A DNA stretch of 64,000 bases. Origin: Parietichytrium sp. I65-24A (taxonomy: Eukaryota; Sar; Bigyra; Thraustochytrida; Thraustochytriidae). Within the stretch, counting starts at the first letter, position 1. Each line of letters starts with the position of its first letter. The DNA is taken from the NCBI GenBank assembly GCA_012862575.1, contig BLSF01000067.1, positions 62,001 to 126,000 of the forward strand, in the 5' to 3' direction. This document shows positions 21,611 through 31,926 of the stretch, one piece after another. The notes below the pieces were generated by a model. That model made no database searches. It worked only from the letters and a program-made list of their open reading frames with translations, and was not told the origin of the DNA. Position numbers and translations under genes: made by a program.

Positions 21611-21867
21611 TAGCTGTATGCTTGGGTGGTCAAGAACGAACTTTAGGTTCGAACAACTTTGGAGAATTCGTGATCTATTTTAAAAATGTATGTTCAGTTC
21701 TGTTTTAAACTCTTTGCGCGATTTAGCCGGTTCGTTAAGCACAGCTTTGTAAAACGTGAGGCACACAAAGTGACGATGGAATATTGATTGAAACAGCGAC
21801 GGGGAAAGCACGATGCATACGTACGTGAACTTTTCCTGAAATGTAGTAGCGAGTAAGAGAAGCAAAA

Positions 21868-23449
21868 TCAAACGAGAGGCACGGTTTCTTGCTCAAGAAA
21901 ACGCCCAGCGAACGCTGCGGCAGCCATGAAAAGAGTCGCGGCCCACAGACAAACTGCAAGGCCAAACTCGTCCTTGGTGTATTGATAGATGACCCCCGAC
22001 AAAAGTGTACCAACTAGTCGCCCACCTGCGTTTGCCATGTAATAAAAGCCAAGGTCCATTGCCGCCTTGTCTTTGCCTGAATACCTCACGATGAGATAGC
22101 TATGTATGGACGAATTTGTGGCGAATATAAGAGCAAAGATTACAAGACCGACAATGAGCACGGTGGCAACAGCAGCTTCTGAACCGTCTGTCAAAGTGTT
22201 CAAGTAGTGCCGGTACACACCATACATAGCAAAAGACCACACGAACAGCTGAATGGAATTTCCAATCGCCCAGGAGACCACATGCTTTTTGCGACAAGGA
22301 AACAACACACCGAATCGTCAGCCCACAGTGGAAGAAGTCTCATCTTTAGGATAGAGAGGCAAAGCTTCCTCTAAAAAAACTTACCTTTTCCTTGGGAGCA
22401 CCATCGAAGCGAAGGCATCGGCCCAACATGGACTTGGAATCCCTGGCCTTGAAGAGCTGCGTTGTCATCGTTTGAAAGTTGCCGTACAGAATAATGTACC
22501 CTCCTAGGAACACGCCAATCCAGTATTCCTCCCAGTTTAGCATGCTCCTTAGGAAAATGGGAGCGGCAATTTCGAACCAGACGTCGCGACTTCCGAAAAG
22601 GAAGAGCCTGGCCAAAGAAAGAACATTTACATTGTGAGACTTTTTCAAGAGGTCCCACGTGAAGGCCTTGAGCTTGGACTTGCCTCTGCCCAGAGCACGG
22701 TCCATGAAGAGGAGGGGGATGGGAATAATTGCCAGCACCACCCCCATCATCAGCCCGATCGCGACCTCAAAAGTCGTAAAAGCCACCAGAATAGCACCGA
22801 GCAGATGACCTACGCCTTTGAGCGTATTTTTCATACCAGTCACCCATGCCACCACTTTGAAGAGCCTATCGTGGTCGTCAGGCTTGGTAACCAGCTTGGG
22901 AACGGTCTTGCAACTCAGCTTCATAAAGTCTTTGCTCACTCCAGAGAGCATCTGACAGAACGTAATGTACACAGCCATTTCAATGCGCTTGTCTGGCGGG
23001 GCGAAGGTCTGCGTCGCTCCAAAGATAGGATTCACCATGAAAAGCATGATGAGCCCGACAAGCTGGAGTACAAGCGACACAAACAAAGTGAACTTAAGCC
23101 CCTGCTTCGTCGCCGGGATGGCCCCGAACAAATTTGTAACAACGCCGGCTAGCTCGTACAGCGAAAACATAAAAGCAATCTGCACCGCCGAAAACCCCAA
23201 GTTGGCAGCATGCAACAGCACAATCACCCGAATGGCTCCGTCCGTGATCGTAAACATGTTAAACGAGTACATCGTCGCGTACAGATTTCTCAGCGGCGCC
23301 ACCTCAACCTCCACCTCGCTCTTTCCCGCATCCTTACCATTTCCAACATCCTCCACTTCGTCCAGCACCGTGCCTTCCAGCACTATCGACGTTTGCTCTT
23401 CCCCTGGACCACCGCCCACCTTTCCTCTGCTCCCCTCCTCCCCTTCCAT
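21868..23449 (-). CDS. Major facilitator superfamily transporter
   Basis: Two exons, 23449-22385 and 22284-21868, give 493 residues; the 100-base intron has GTAAGT at the donor and ends AAAAAG. The N-terminal 50 residues are acidic and cytosolic, followed by about 12 hydrophobic segments (SFNMFTITDGAIRVIVLLHA, FTLFVSLVLQLVGLIMLFM, VAIGLMMGVVLAIIPIPLLF, AVATVLIVGLVIFALIFA and others). The central loop is basic (MDRALGRGKSKLK). The motif DKAAMDLGFYYMANAGGRL near the C-terminus and the overall plan fit an MFS permease. Substrate is not apparent. A TCTCTTTG-type repeat immediately precedes the start codon. It converges on the EGF protein gene, 257 bases away. Confidence 0.85.
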
Positions 23450-24755
23450 CTCTCTCTCTCTTTGTCTCTTTATCTCTTTGTCTCTTTGTCTCTTTATCTC
23501 TTTATCTTTCGCTGCCTCTTGCTGCCCTTGCTCTCTGCGCGTGTTGGCGCATTGCCAATGAATATGGGTCCCCGACTGTGAGCACTTACAGTGAACACTG
23601 TACTCGAGTACCTTTTCCCTTCCAGTACTTGTTCAATGAAGTACTTTCCAAACTTATTCCAATTTGCTTTTGTTTGACTGACTGACTGACTGACTGTGAT
23701 GAATTGTGCATGGCACACATGGCACCTTCTCTACCGCTCACTTAGCTCCTTCAGATAGTATTCAACCCTCCACGCGGCTTGCATAGAAGGTGTTAGAGTT
23801 GCGCCTATTTGTGGCTGGTGCAAGGGAGGCTGGGAATCACTAGCGCCGGGGAACGTGGTGGTGGGAGGAGTAGGATAGAATAGCTGCCGTTAGTGGTCTC
23901 GGTTTTATCGTCTGTGATATTTCTCCGGATGGCAGGCTGAGACTGTAGAAATGTTTATTGAATCTTGCGTCGTAAAGATCTTGATTGGTTGATCAAAATT
24001 CAGTTGAACAACAAACGATCAAGAGGTTCAATGGCTTCATAGTTTTAACTAAATTTTGTTCATCAGTAAAATAACTGCAAGAACCCAACGTGAAGGAACA
24101 ACCAACCCAACAACTCCGCCCGCACGGCACGATTGGCCTATGCAATAGATTAGAAGACCAGTAAGCTCCGCAGAAAACTGCGAGATTCGTTGGCTTCCCG
24201 AATTGAATAAAATCGGCTGATGAGTGGCCAGGAATAGCTAGCTGTGGGATAGACACGGTGATTTGGGGGTTTATGTAATGTATGGGAGAATACCCGACAT
24301 AGGAGCATGTTAAGGTTTCCCTATGTCCCTCCGGAAGAGTTGGAAATGACTTTTTGTCCGAGTCTAGCACACCATAAGGATTTGTATTGAGCGAATAAGC
24401 GAAGACTTCCAAGGACTTTCGAGACCTCCAGAAACTTCGCGAACCTTCTTTCGAAACCTCCCGAAACTTCGCGAACCTTCTTTCGAAACCTCCAGAAACT
24501 TCGCGAACCTTCTTTCGAAACCTCCAGAAACTTCGCGAATGTTCGGTGAGAATCTCATCTTGTTCAGAATTCAGAATTCAGAATTTTGACGAGGCCAAAG
24601 CTTCCCAGATGCCTGCAGACCCCGAACACAAGTTGAAAAGCAAAACAACAAAAAGGAACGAAACGCGAAACGCAAGAGCAAAACGCGAAAAGTAAAAGGT
24701 GAAGAACAAGCAACAAACCACAATCGTTTACAAGACAGGAACAGCAAGAGAAACA
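23450..24755. other. Divergent promoter region
   Basis: From left: a TCTCTTTG minisatellite (about 23450-23509) next to the MFS start; GTACTCGAGTACC near 23600; (TGAC)n near 23680-23697; plain sequence; the HSE array at 24399-24544; a (TTCAGAA)n tract (about 24563-24586); and an A-rich GCAAAACG-repeat leader before the orphan gene. Confidence 0.7.
24399..24544. promoter_or_regulatory. Tandem array of heat-shock elements (32-bp unit, four perfect copies)
   Basis: GAAnnTTCnnGAAnnTTC, the inverted alternating pentamer bound by HSF trimers, occurs perfectly at 24431-24448, 24463-24480, 24495-24512 and 24527-24544, exactly 32 bases apart. The intervening sequence TTTCGAAACCTCCAG is repeated too. 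A degenerate fifth unit lies at about 24399-24430. The last unit ends about 210 bases before the ATG at 24756, in promoter position for that gene, and about 1 kb from the MFS start on the other side. Binding by HSF is inferred from the motif. Confidence 0.9.
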
Positions 24756-25331
24756 ATGGGCTCAGAGAACGTCTTCATGTCAAGCGACTCCATGCCGCAA
24801 CCATCGCAGCGAGCGACCGGAAAGGACAGCAAGTTCCACGATCAGGAGGCGCACCAGATGCCCCAAGAGTCGATTCCAGAGCCTATGGAGACCGAGGACT
24901 TTGGTGAAGAAAAGATGGAGGAGGCATTGGAACCAAAGTTCCCAAACGTGGAGGTGATTTTTCTTGCAGATACCACCGGAAAAATGGACCTTGAATTGAT
25001 TCATAAACTGTACAAGACGTCCCAAATCATTCCCCTCTCGGAACTCGAGACGCAAATTGAGGCCTGTGGTCAAAAGGCGATGCCGCAACTCCTCTTCGTA
25101 AACGCCACTCCATCGCAGAAGGAATTCGAGCACTTCGACAAGCTCGCGGTGTGCTCCATGACCATCGAGATTGTGGATCTGTACGGGCCATCAGTTGAAA
25201 TGGAGGAATCGGAGAAGCTCAAGCTCCGCCGCATCTACATTGACACAGAGAAAGCGACAGCATTTGACGTCCTGCAGTCTGCGAGATGCGCACTCGACAA
25301 CCCACATCTTGACATCCTTGAGGTGAGGTAA
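24756..25331 (+). CDS. Orphan acidic protein behind a heat-shock element array
   Basis: 191 residues from ATG 24756. The first 70 residues are polar and acidic (MSSDSMPQPSQRATGKD, EPMETEDFGEEKMEEALEP) and look disordered. Residues about 75-190 look folded (VEVIFLADTTGKMDLELIH, MPQLLFVNATPSQKEF, IYIDTEKATAFDVLQSARCA) and could be an alpha/beta domain. No family is recognised, and there is no signal peptide or membrane span. The end is uncertain: the codons CTTGAG are followed by GTGAGG, a plausible donor. A 43-base intron ending ATTTAG would change the tail from VR to SNLNALSKK. The HSE array upstream predicts heat induction. It converges on the Rrp5 gene, 267 bases away. Confidence 0.65.
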   Translation: MGSENVFMSSDSMPQPSQRATGKDSKFHDQEAHQMPQESIPEPMETEDFGEEKMEEALEPKFPNVEVIFLADTTGKMDLELIHKLYKTSQIIPLSELETQIEACGQKAMPQLLFVNATPSQKEFEHFDKLAVCSMTIEIVDLYGPSVEMEESEKLKLRRIYIDTEKATAFDVLQSARCALDNPHLDILEVR

Positions 25332-25598
25332 TCAAAAGTTCAGTATGACTGCTCTTGTAATTTAGTCGAACTTGAATGCACTGTCAAAAAAGTAATCATG
25401 CATTGTATTTATAAAAATAAGCAGTTGTAAAATATAGATCTTCAAATCCAATGTGTTACAAATCATGAACAGAAACCATTTGTGCAAGCGCGGTACTCTA
25501 CATACCGGTACAATAAACAAACACGGCGAATTGAGAGACGGAATAAAACATTCATTTTAAGGATTTCAAATTTAAGAAATGGCAATACAACTCTACAA

Positions 25599-27920
25599 CT
25601 ATGCGGAAGTGGCAGCTTGGACAAAGCTACGGGCGCGAGCCTTGACATTCTCCACGTCCTCTTCAGTGCCGTGATCAGTCTCATATACAAGCCACTTCTT
25701 GAAGAATGCCCTTGTCTTTTTGACGCTCATTTTGGTGGAAGTTACTCTCTCGAAGAGCTGTCGGACACGATTCTTGTCCCCTCCTCCAAATTTGATCTCC
25801 AAGTCAATGTATTGATGCCAAAGGTCGTTTCGCTTTGGGGCCTTGCCAATAATCTCTTCGCACATAGTACGCGCGCGTTCCTTGGATCCGCCGGTTTCAG
25901 TTTTAGTGTATTCAAAGCGAGCATAGGCTAAGTACACGAATAGGTGCTTCCTCTCTGGGAGGCTCTTGAGAGCAGACTGCAGTAAAGTTTTCGCTTCTTG
26001 CACTTGGCCCTGGTTAAACTTGAGTTCGATGCGCCTGACCCAGGCCACCTTGCTCTCGCCTTTCTTTGCCTTGACAGCCTTTCGCAAGGCGTCGTCAGCT
26101 TTGTCAAACTCCTTTCCAGCCTCGTACATATCTGCAATGCGCATGTAGGCGTGTTTTGGCTCCATCTGCGGAAGCATACGCCGAATGACCTCCTCTACCT
26201 GCTCTTCGGTGCCAAACTTGTACTCAAGTTCCATCAAAGCGTACCATACGTTCTGTTTCTCCTGCTCCTCGCGATAATTGATCGTGCGAAGCGCTCTTTC
26301 CGCAATCGCGCGGGCTTGATCTATCTCTGTCAAAGCAGTCTGGAAAGCCATATACTGAATCCACAAAAGCGACGAGTTTGGCATACCCAGCAACAGGCGC
26401 TCGAAGTCGTCCACAGAACCTGGAGAGTCATCGTCGTCGAGTTTGGCGTTCTCTTTGGCGACCAGCTCGGCCTCCTCAATCTTCTTTTGGCGCTGGCGAG
26501 ACTTGGAGAGGTCTTTCTTGCTCATTGCATTGCTTCCAGACTCACCTTCGTCGGCTCCGGTTCCATCGTCCTTCTCATCGTCCGAGTCATCTCCATCCTT
26601 GGCTGATCCAGGATTCACAATGTCCCATGATTTTCCTTTGCCTTTCATCTTTTGGAGGGCATCTTGAAGCGAGAGGACTGGCGCGTCTGCGTTGGGACTT
26701 TCATCATCATCCTCTTCTTCCATTTCTTGGGATCCATCCTCATCCTCATCCTCATCTTCATCCTCATCCTCATCGTCGTCATCTTCATCCTCGTCCTCCT
26801 CGCCACCATCGCTACTGTCGCCATCTTGCGCGACTTTCATTTCCATATCATCATCTTCGTCGTCACTATCACTATCTGAAAGAGCCTCCAGGATTTTCTT
26901 CTTGCTAAGCTGGGCCTCCTCGGATTCCTCGTCAGAGCTTTCCTCGTCACTGTCTGCCTCTTCATCTCTTTCGCCGGCAAACCACGAAGGTTTCAGGCTC
27001 AGCCCAATGCGCTTCTTGTCTTCGTCTACATTCAGAACGTATGCACGGACGCGGTCACCTTTGTTGTAGTTTTGCAGCATCTCTCGAGAAGGGTTGATAT
27101 CCGCTAGCTCCTTGTAGTAGCACATTCCTTTCAAGCCCGCCGAGTCGTGAATAGACACAAAGAGGCCAAACTCCGTGACGTTATTGACAGTGCCGTCCAC
27201 CCTGTCCCCAACGGCGATGTTCTCCCAGGTAATGTTTCCGCTGGCAGTTCCAATTACATCGGAGGAGCGAAGACTGAGCACCAGCTTGTTTTCCTTCGAA
27301 TTCGACGATATCACGCGACCCACGACCAGGGTCCCCACCGTGAACTCTTTGCTCACGTCTTTGACAAACCTGTCCGCGAGCTTGCCTAGTGGCACGATCG
27401 ATAAGATCGCCCTTGAAATGCGCACAAACACTCCAAATTTGTCCGTGCGTTCTACAAATCCCTTAACAAGCTCGCCCACGTTCGGAAATACTGTCGCCTG
27501 CTCGTATTCCGCGTCCACATCTTCCTCGCGAAGCTTGCCCGATGCAGCCTTCTTCAGAAGGCTGGGCTTGAGGCTGACATCTTGCCAGTCCTCCACATCG
27601 TGCGAGTTGGTGGCCGCCTTAAGTGCCACGCAGCGCACGAACTGGTCGTGTTTGACGGTCTCGAACGGATTGCTAGCCCAGTCTTCCGCGTCCGCGACCT
27701 CGGTCATGCGCAGGCGCAGAAACTGCGTGAGGCCCACCTGCACTTGCACGAAAATCGGGTTCTTCCCTGCTTGTCGCGGCACCACCACGCGGCCCAGCGA
27801 CACAGTTCCCGCTTCTGCCAGCTCCTTCCTCGCGCGCTTCTCCTCCCCGCGGTGCTGCTGCTTGTCCTCGTCGCTCTTCTCCGTCTCCCGACGCGACCGC
27901 TTCTCCTTGGCCGCACACAT
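25599..27920 (-). CDS. RRP5: Short Rrp5/PDCD11: C-terminal S1 domains plus HAT/TPR repeats
   Basis: 773 residues, no intron, ATG 27920. A basic N-terminus (about 1-40) leads to a degenerate S1-like segment (about 38-100) and two clear S1 RNA-binding domains: about 145-222 (NVGELVKGFVERTDKFGVFV) and 230-314 (VGDRVDGTVNNVTEFGLFVS, GLSLKPSWF). A very acidic low-complexity linker (about 318-430) follows. HAT/TPR repeats fill about 500-773 (FERLLLGMPNSSLLWIQYMA, ALRTINYREEQEKQNVWYAL, RNDLWHQYIDLEIKFG). This is the C-terminal half of Rrp5, the nucleolar pre-rRNA processing factor. Yeast and human forms exceed 1700 residues and have 12 or more S1 repeats, so about nine are missing. No S1 coding sequence was found upstream. 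Confidence 0.88.
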   Translation of the reverse strand: MCAAKEKRSRRETEKSDEDKQQHRGEEKRARKELAEAGTVSLGRVVVPRQAGKNPIFVQVQVGLTQFLRLRMTEVADAEDWASNPFETVKHDQFVRCVALKAATNSHDVEDWQDVSLKPSLLKKAASGKLREEDVDAEYEQATVFPNVGELVKGFVERTDKFGVFVRISRAILSIVPLGKLADRFVKDVSKEFTVGTLVVGRVISSNSKENKLVLSLRSSDVIGTASGNITWENIAVGDRVDGTVNNVTEFGLFVSIHDSAGLKGMCYYKELADINPSREMLQNYNKGDRVRAYVLNVDEDKKRIGLSLKPSWFAGERDEEADSDEESSDEESEEAQLSKKKILEALSDSDSDDEDDDMEMKVAQDGDSSDGGEEDEDEDDDDEDEDEDEDEDEDGSQEMEEEDDDESPNADAPVLSLQDALQKMKGKGKSWDIVNPGSAKDGDDSDDEKDDGTGADEGESGSNAMSKKDLSKSRQRQKKIEEAELVAKENAKLDDDDSPGSVDDFERLLLGMPNSSLLWIQYMAFQTALTEIDQARAIAERALRTINYREEQEKQNVWYALMELEYKFGTEEQVEEVIRRMLPQMEPKHAYMRIADMYEAGKEFDKADDALRKAVKAKKGESKVAWVRRIELKFNQGQVQEAKTLLQSALKSLPERKHLFVYLAYARFEYTKTETGGSKERARTMCEEIIGKAPKRNDLWHQYIDLEIKFGGGDKNRVRQLFERVTSTKMSVKKTRAFFKKWLVYETDHGTEEDVENVKARARSFVQAATSA

Positions 27921-28888
27921 TCTCGCTCGGTTGATCGATCTATCGATCTATCGATCTTTCCCCTCCTCTCCTTGTTAAGAATTAGTGAATTGGGTTCTCC
28001 ACAAGCGCGCGGTGCCGCGCTGCTGCTGCTGCTGCTACTGTTCGTGCTGAGGGAAAGGGTCCTCGCGTACGGTTCAGCGCGGAACGTTACAGGCGGGCAC
28101 TTGCGTTTGGTAGAGGGGCGAGTGGAGAGAATTGAGAGTGGAGAGAGTGGAGAGAGAGGAGCGGCCAGAGAGCCAGGCATAAGCGTTCCGCAGAATGTTC
28201 GTGAAGGTTCTTTGAGAACGCGCTTGCTCATGAAGGGCTCCTCCGGAACCTCTTTTTCATTTTAAGGGTCTTACGGCCTTACCATGCCTTGCCACTAATT
28301 AGAATATATTAGAATAATTGGAAGAAGTCAAATAGCTGCAGGGGTAGGTAGTACTGAGTACACGCATAGTGAAAGTGAATGCATCTCGTCCGAAATCACG
28401 TTGTGTTTGTTTTTGGAGAGATTTGATTTGACTGAGTCTGCTGAGATCATTGTGAGATGCACACCTTGACTGTGAACATCTGTGAACGCGAGGCCAACGA
28501 GGAGAGAAGGCATCTATCTTTCTCTCTTGTTGGCGGCGATCAAGTAACTAAGAGAATGGGTTGCGTGCTTCTGCACGGTACTGAGTACTAGCTAAAGTGC
28601 CACCGGGTACAAGTTAGCAACGAATAAATTCACAGTTGAACAATGCAAGTGTGAATCACAGTACAAGTAGAAAACGTGTTTAGAGTTTCCTCCATCTCCA
28701 AGTTTATCGACATGAGAGGATCATTGACTCTAACTTATTGACACAGTGAGAAGCGCTGCGCGGGTGAGCACGACATACTCGTGCGGCAGTGTCCAGACAC
28801 TTGGAGACATACTTGTGGACAGCAACATAGGCTTTGGAACTAAACAGAAAGGCAGATTGGAATACACTGGCTCCGCAGGCGGGAGCGA
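27921..28888. other. Divergent promoter region
   Basis: It contains (TCTATCGA)n at about 27931-27957, (CTG)n near 28019-28035, GGAGAGAGT-type repeats near 28130-28160, the HSE at 28193-28210, and GTACTGAGTAC at both 28351 and 28578. No gene is seen. Confidence 0.7.
28193..28210. promoter_or_regulatory. Perfect four-unit heat-shock element upstream of RRP5
   Basis: GAAtgTTCgtGAAggTTC matches GAAnnTTCnnGAAnnTTC exactly. It lies 273 bases before the RRP5 start on the minus strand and about 680 before the coiled-coil gene on the plus strand. Which gene it serves is inferred from distance. Confidence 0.8.
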
Positions 28889-29424
28889 ATGAAAATGAGC
28901 CACCTGGAAAGACAGCTGAGCGCTCGCAGCCAGAGCGCGCAGCAGTGCCTGCACGAGTTGGACGTGAAGCTGAAGGGAACGGAGTCGCGGTTCGTAGAAC
29001 TGGTGACGCTTGTGTCTCAGAACCCTCAAGTGGACAAGCTGAAAAAGGTTAAGGATGAGCTGGCGCTCATGGTGGGAGCGTAAGTTTTGAACTGGATGTT
29101 GCTGGAGAGGATGCGAAATTCCAGATTTCTAAGTTATGCGCGTTAATACTTTGTTGCACTTCAGAATTGACAAGTTGCAAATGAATGGCATTGATTCGGT
29201 CATGGTGAGTTGAACTCAACTCGGGGGTTTGTTTGGAGCTGGGAAAAGGCACTAACATCAGGAAATATAATTTTCTTTGGCAAACTCAGGTCGGTCACTT
29301 GGAAAGCGGGAAAGAAGAAGCCAAGGCCCATCGAAGAGAACTAAACAAGCGCGCAGAGGTGCTCAGCGAACGCGTCAAAGAACTGCATCGCGCGATTGCC
29401 GAACATCTTCAGGCCAAAGTCTAG
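28889..29424 (+). CDS. Small coiled-coil protein
   Basis: Three exons, 28889-29079, 29165-29204 and 29290-29424, join in frame to give 121 residues; introns begin GTAAGT and GTGAGT and end TTCAG and CTCAG. The second exon is only 40 bases. Almost the whole protein is helical with heptad-like hydrophobic spacing (HLERQLSARSQSAQQCLHEL, LKKVKDELALMVGAIDKLQ, RAEVLSERVKELHRAIAEHL). ATG 28895 is an alternative start two codons in. The size and pattern resemble small subunits of BLOC/BORC-type or tethering complexes, but no family can be assigned. Its stop lies 30 bases from that of the dynein light chain gene (convergent). Confidence 0.72.
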
Positions 29425-29454
29425 TGAATAGGTAAAGATCTCCAGAGAAGACTT

Positions 29455-30148
29455 TCAATGTACATAAAGTCCGATGATCACTACAGAGCACCACAAACCC
29501 TCCTACGGTTTTCGTGTTCACCAACGCAAAAAGCGTTCAATACAGTTAGACACAACCAAAGAACACTTCCCTTGTCGACAACACTTTTTTTCTTTCGACT
29601 TTCTAGCGGGACAGCAACTGCCAGCACCAACTTACAGAAATGAAATTTACTTCTGCGGCACTATCCAAATTTGATTCCCACAGACAATGCGACGCGACTC
29701 GTACTGTCTGACTGCGATTTTCTCCAAGATTTGTTTGCACAATTACCTTGTACCGCGAAAAATTGAGCTCTACGCGATACGACAAAACATTAGCACCTGA
29801 AACCACGATCGCTTTCGCGTACATTCATGCTGCCAAGCAACTCACCTCGAAGCTTCTCCATGACCAGATTTGTGACAGATTGAGATAGCTCTGTGTTGCG
29901 CTCTTTTTCTTCGCTCCAAGACTTGCCTCTCAAGTACTCCTGGACCACTTGCGTGCACGTTTCCTCCACCTTATTTTTCGTAAACCTGCACACCACGACC
30001 GCCAACAGTCAGATTGTGCACGAATCCCCACCACCCCGTCCGCCCGCAGCAGCCAGCCGCCAGCAGCCACTTACCGATTGTCCATCACAGGGTCCACCTC
30101 AAAAGAGGGCTGTTGAATGCGAATCACGCGAATGTTGCTCTCCTCCAT
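29455..30148 (-). CDS. DYNLT: Tctex-type dynein light chain
   Basis: Four exons, 30148-30075, 29985-29846, 29796-29636 and 29502-29455, give 140 residues in frame with GT-AG borders. The N-terminal helices (FTKNKVEETCTQVVQEYL, ELSQSVTNLVMEKLRG) are followed by the Tctex1 beta strands: FSRYKVIVQTNLGE, VRVASHCLWES and, in a 48-base last exon, EGLWCSVVIIGLYVH, matching the usual SLFCVAVVYGLY-type end. Tctex light chains dimerise on dynein intermediate chains and tether cargo; they occur in cytoplasmic and axonemal dyneins. The first 24 residues (MEESNIRVIRIQQPSFEVDP) extend beyond the minimal domain, as in longer Tctex1D-type members. Exon structure is inferred from splice signals and homology. 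Confidence 0.86.
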
Positions 30149-30309
30149 CTTGATGATCACCCTCTGCTGATCCAACTTCCAAGTCCCAAATCTATTCCAG
30201 CACGTGCGCCAGCCCGTCAGCTACCGTGCCTCCGTCGGACGTTTCCCTTGCCCCTACCTTCTTCTCTCCTTCGAATTGCTTCTTCTCCGAAGCAAAACAC
30301 TTGTCAACC

Positions 30310-30343
<34 letters not shown>

Positions 30344-31215
30344 TTCTCTTTCAACTCTTTCATTTACTTAAATTCGCGTTCCCATTATTTCCCATTCCAA
30401 AATCTCTGTCACTATGGTCTTAGTCGCGCACCCAGCTCATAGCGTAGCACCCCGAGCACGTCCTAGGAAAGATAAGAAAGTCAACGGACGGACCGTTGTC
30501 AGATGCGTTCCGCACTCAGGAACCCGAATGCGCGGGAACCAAGCGGAAAGCGAAGCAAACCTCGTCTCAATGAGTTCTTCCCACTACCGCCCGTCGTAAT
30601 GCCGGAGCACGTATAACTGCTGCCTAGCCACCTGAGGAACCTTCCTACGAGCGATCAACGAACCGCTTCCTCCCACTAACCAACGGACTACCATACCGCG
30701 TAGTAGCCTGAGCGAACCGTCAGAGAAGCACAATCCTCAGCAAGCCGTGGCCCGTACAGTTAGTTAGAGCAAACTCTAAAAAGCAAGCGAACATTCGTCT
30801 GATCCTCGGCGTGGAACAGAGAGGAAAGGATGATGAAAAAGATGCAACAACAACAAGAACAACAACAACAGCAAGAGCAAGAGCAAGGCATACATACTCA
30901 GGTGACAGAAGGAGAGCAAAGTATTGGGTCCAAGAGACCACGAGACCACGAGACCACGAGACCACGGAGAAGTCGATCAAAGATATCAATCAAATTGACT
31001 GCCAAACAAATCGGGTTTCGCCGGTCGTGAGTCATTGAATCGATTCAGTCGATTGGTGGATCGGTCGCGCTCGGTTGCTGACGTCTCGGAAAGAGACGAT
31101 ACAATCTCCGCGAAGAAAGTAAGGAGGCAAGGCACGCATTTGCATTTGCATTTGCAGCGTTCAAAAGTAATTGTGGCGCTGCGCGAGTGAGTGAGTGAGT
31201 GAGTGAGCAAGCAAA
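30149..31215. other. Divergent intergenic region rich in simple repeats
   Basis: (TC)n at about 30311-30340, CAACAA/CAAGAG tracts at about 30846-30886, four GAGACCAC units at about 30933-30965, GCATTT repeats near 31136-31155 and (GAGT)n at about 31183-31207, right before the proteasome gene start. No gene is seen. Confidence 0.7.
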
Positions 31216-31926
31216 ATGGGTGATTCGGCATATTCTTTCAGTTTGACGACGTTCAGCCCTTCGGGCAAGCTATTGCAGATTGAGCACGCTCTTAACGCAG
31301 TGAACAAGAAGGGAAAGACGTCGTTGGGCATTCGTGCCACGAACGGTGTTGTGCTGGCAACCAGCAAGAAGGTCCCTTCGCTGGTGGACGTCTCTGGCTT
31401 TCACAAGATCAGCTCGGTAACGGATGCAGTGGGAGTGGTGTACAGCGGTCTTGGCCCGGACTACCGCGTGCTCCTGAAGCGCGCTCGCAAGCACGCACAG
31501 GCGTACTACAGGAAGTTCTTGGACCCCATCCCTACTTCCCAGCTGGCGCGCGGCACCGCGCAGGTCATGCAGGAGTACACTCAGGCGGGTGGTGTGCGCC
31601 CTTTCGGCGTGTCGCTTCTCATCGCAGGATACGATGACGACGGCCCGCAGCTGTACCAAGCGGACCCGTCTGGCGCCTTCTTCGGCTGGAAGGCAACGGC
31701 CATCGGCCAGGACTTTGTGAATGCGCGAACATTTCTGGAGAGGCGCTACAACGACCAAATTGAGCTCGAGGACGCGATTCACACTGCGATACAGACGTTG
31801 CGAGAGAGCTTTGAAGGCGAGATGACCGAGCATAACATCGAGATTGGCGTGATTGGAGAGGATCGCAAGTTTAGAGTCCTGACACCTGCTGAGGTCCGTG
31901 ACTACCTCGACGAGGCCGCTGACTAA
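31216..31926 (+). CDS. PSMA2: 20S proteasome subunit alpha-2
   Basis: 236 residues, no intron, the size usual for the family. The N-terminal alpha-type signature [20 protein letters not shown] is present; most members have QxEYA, so the His is a small variant. Further alpha-2 signatures are [95 protein letters not shown] and [20 protein letters not shown]. Alpha-2 sits in the outer ring of the 20S core and helps form the gate; it has no catalytic threonine. It converges on the leucine gene. Confidence 0.97.
   Translation: MGDSAYSFSLTTFSPSGKLLQIEHALNAVNKKGKTSLGIRATNGVVLATSKKVPSLVDVSGFHKISSVTDAVGVVYSGLGPDYRVLLKRARKHAQAYYRKFLDPIPTSQLARGTAQVMQEYTQAGGVRPFGVSLLIAGYDDDGPQLYQADPSGAFFGWKATAIGQDFVNARTFLERRYNDQIELEDAIHTAIQTLRESFEGEMTEHNIEIGVIGEDRKFRVLTPAEVRDYLDEAAD

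Noticed and set aside
27175-27978. Long plus-strand frames opposite the Rrp5 gene
   Set aside because: They are antisense to the S1 domains and acidic linker; the products are low-complexity Ser/Thr-rich sequence.
30929-30967. GAGACCAC tandem units as a CRISPR-like array
   Set aside because: The units are contiguous with no spacers, in a eukaryotic intergenic region; it is a simple tandem repeat.
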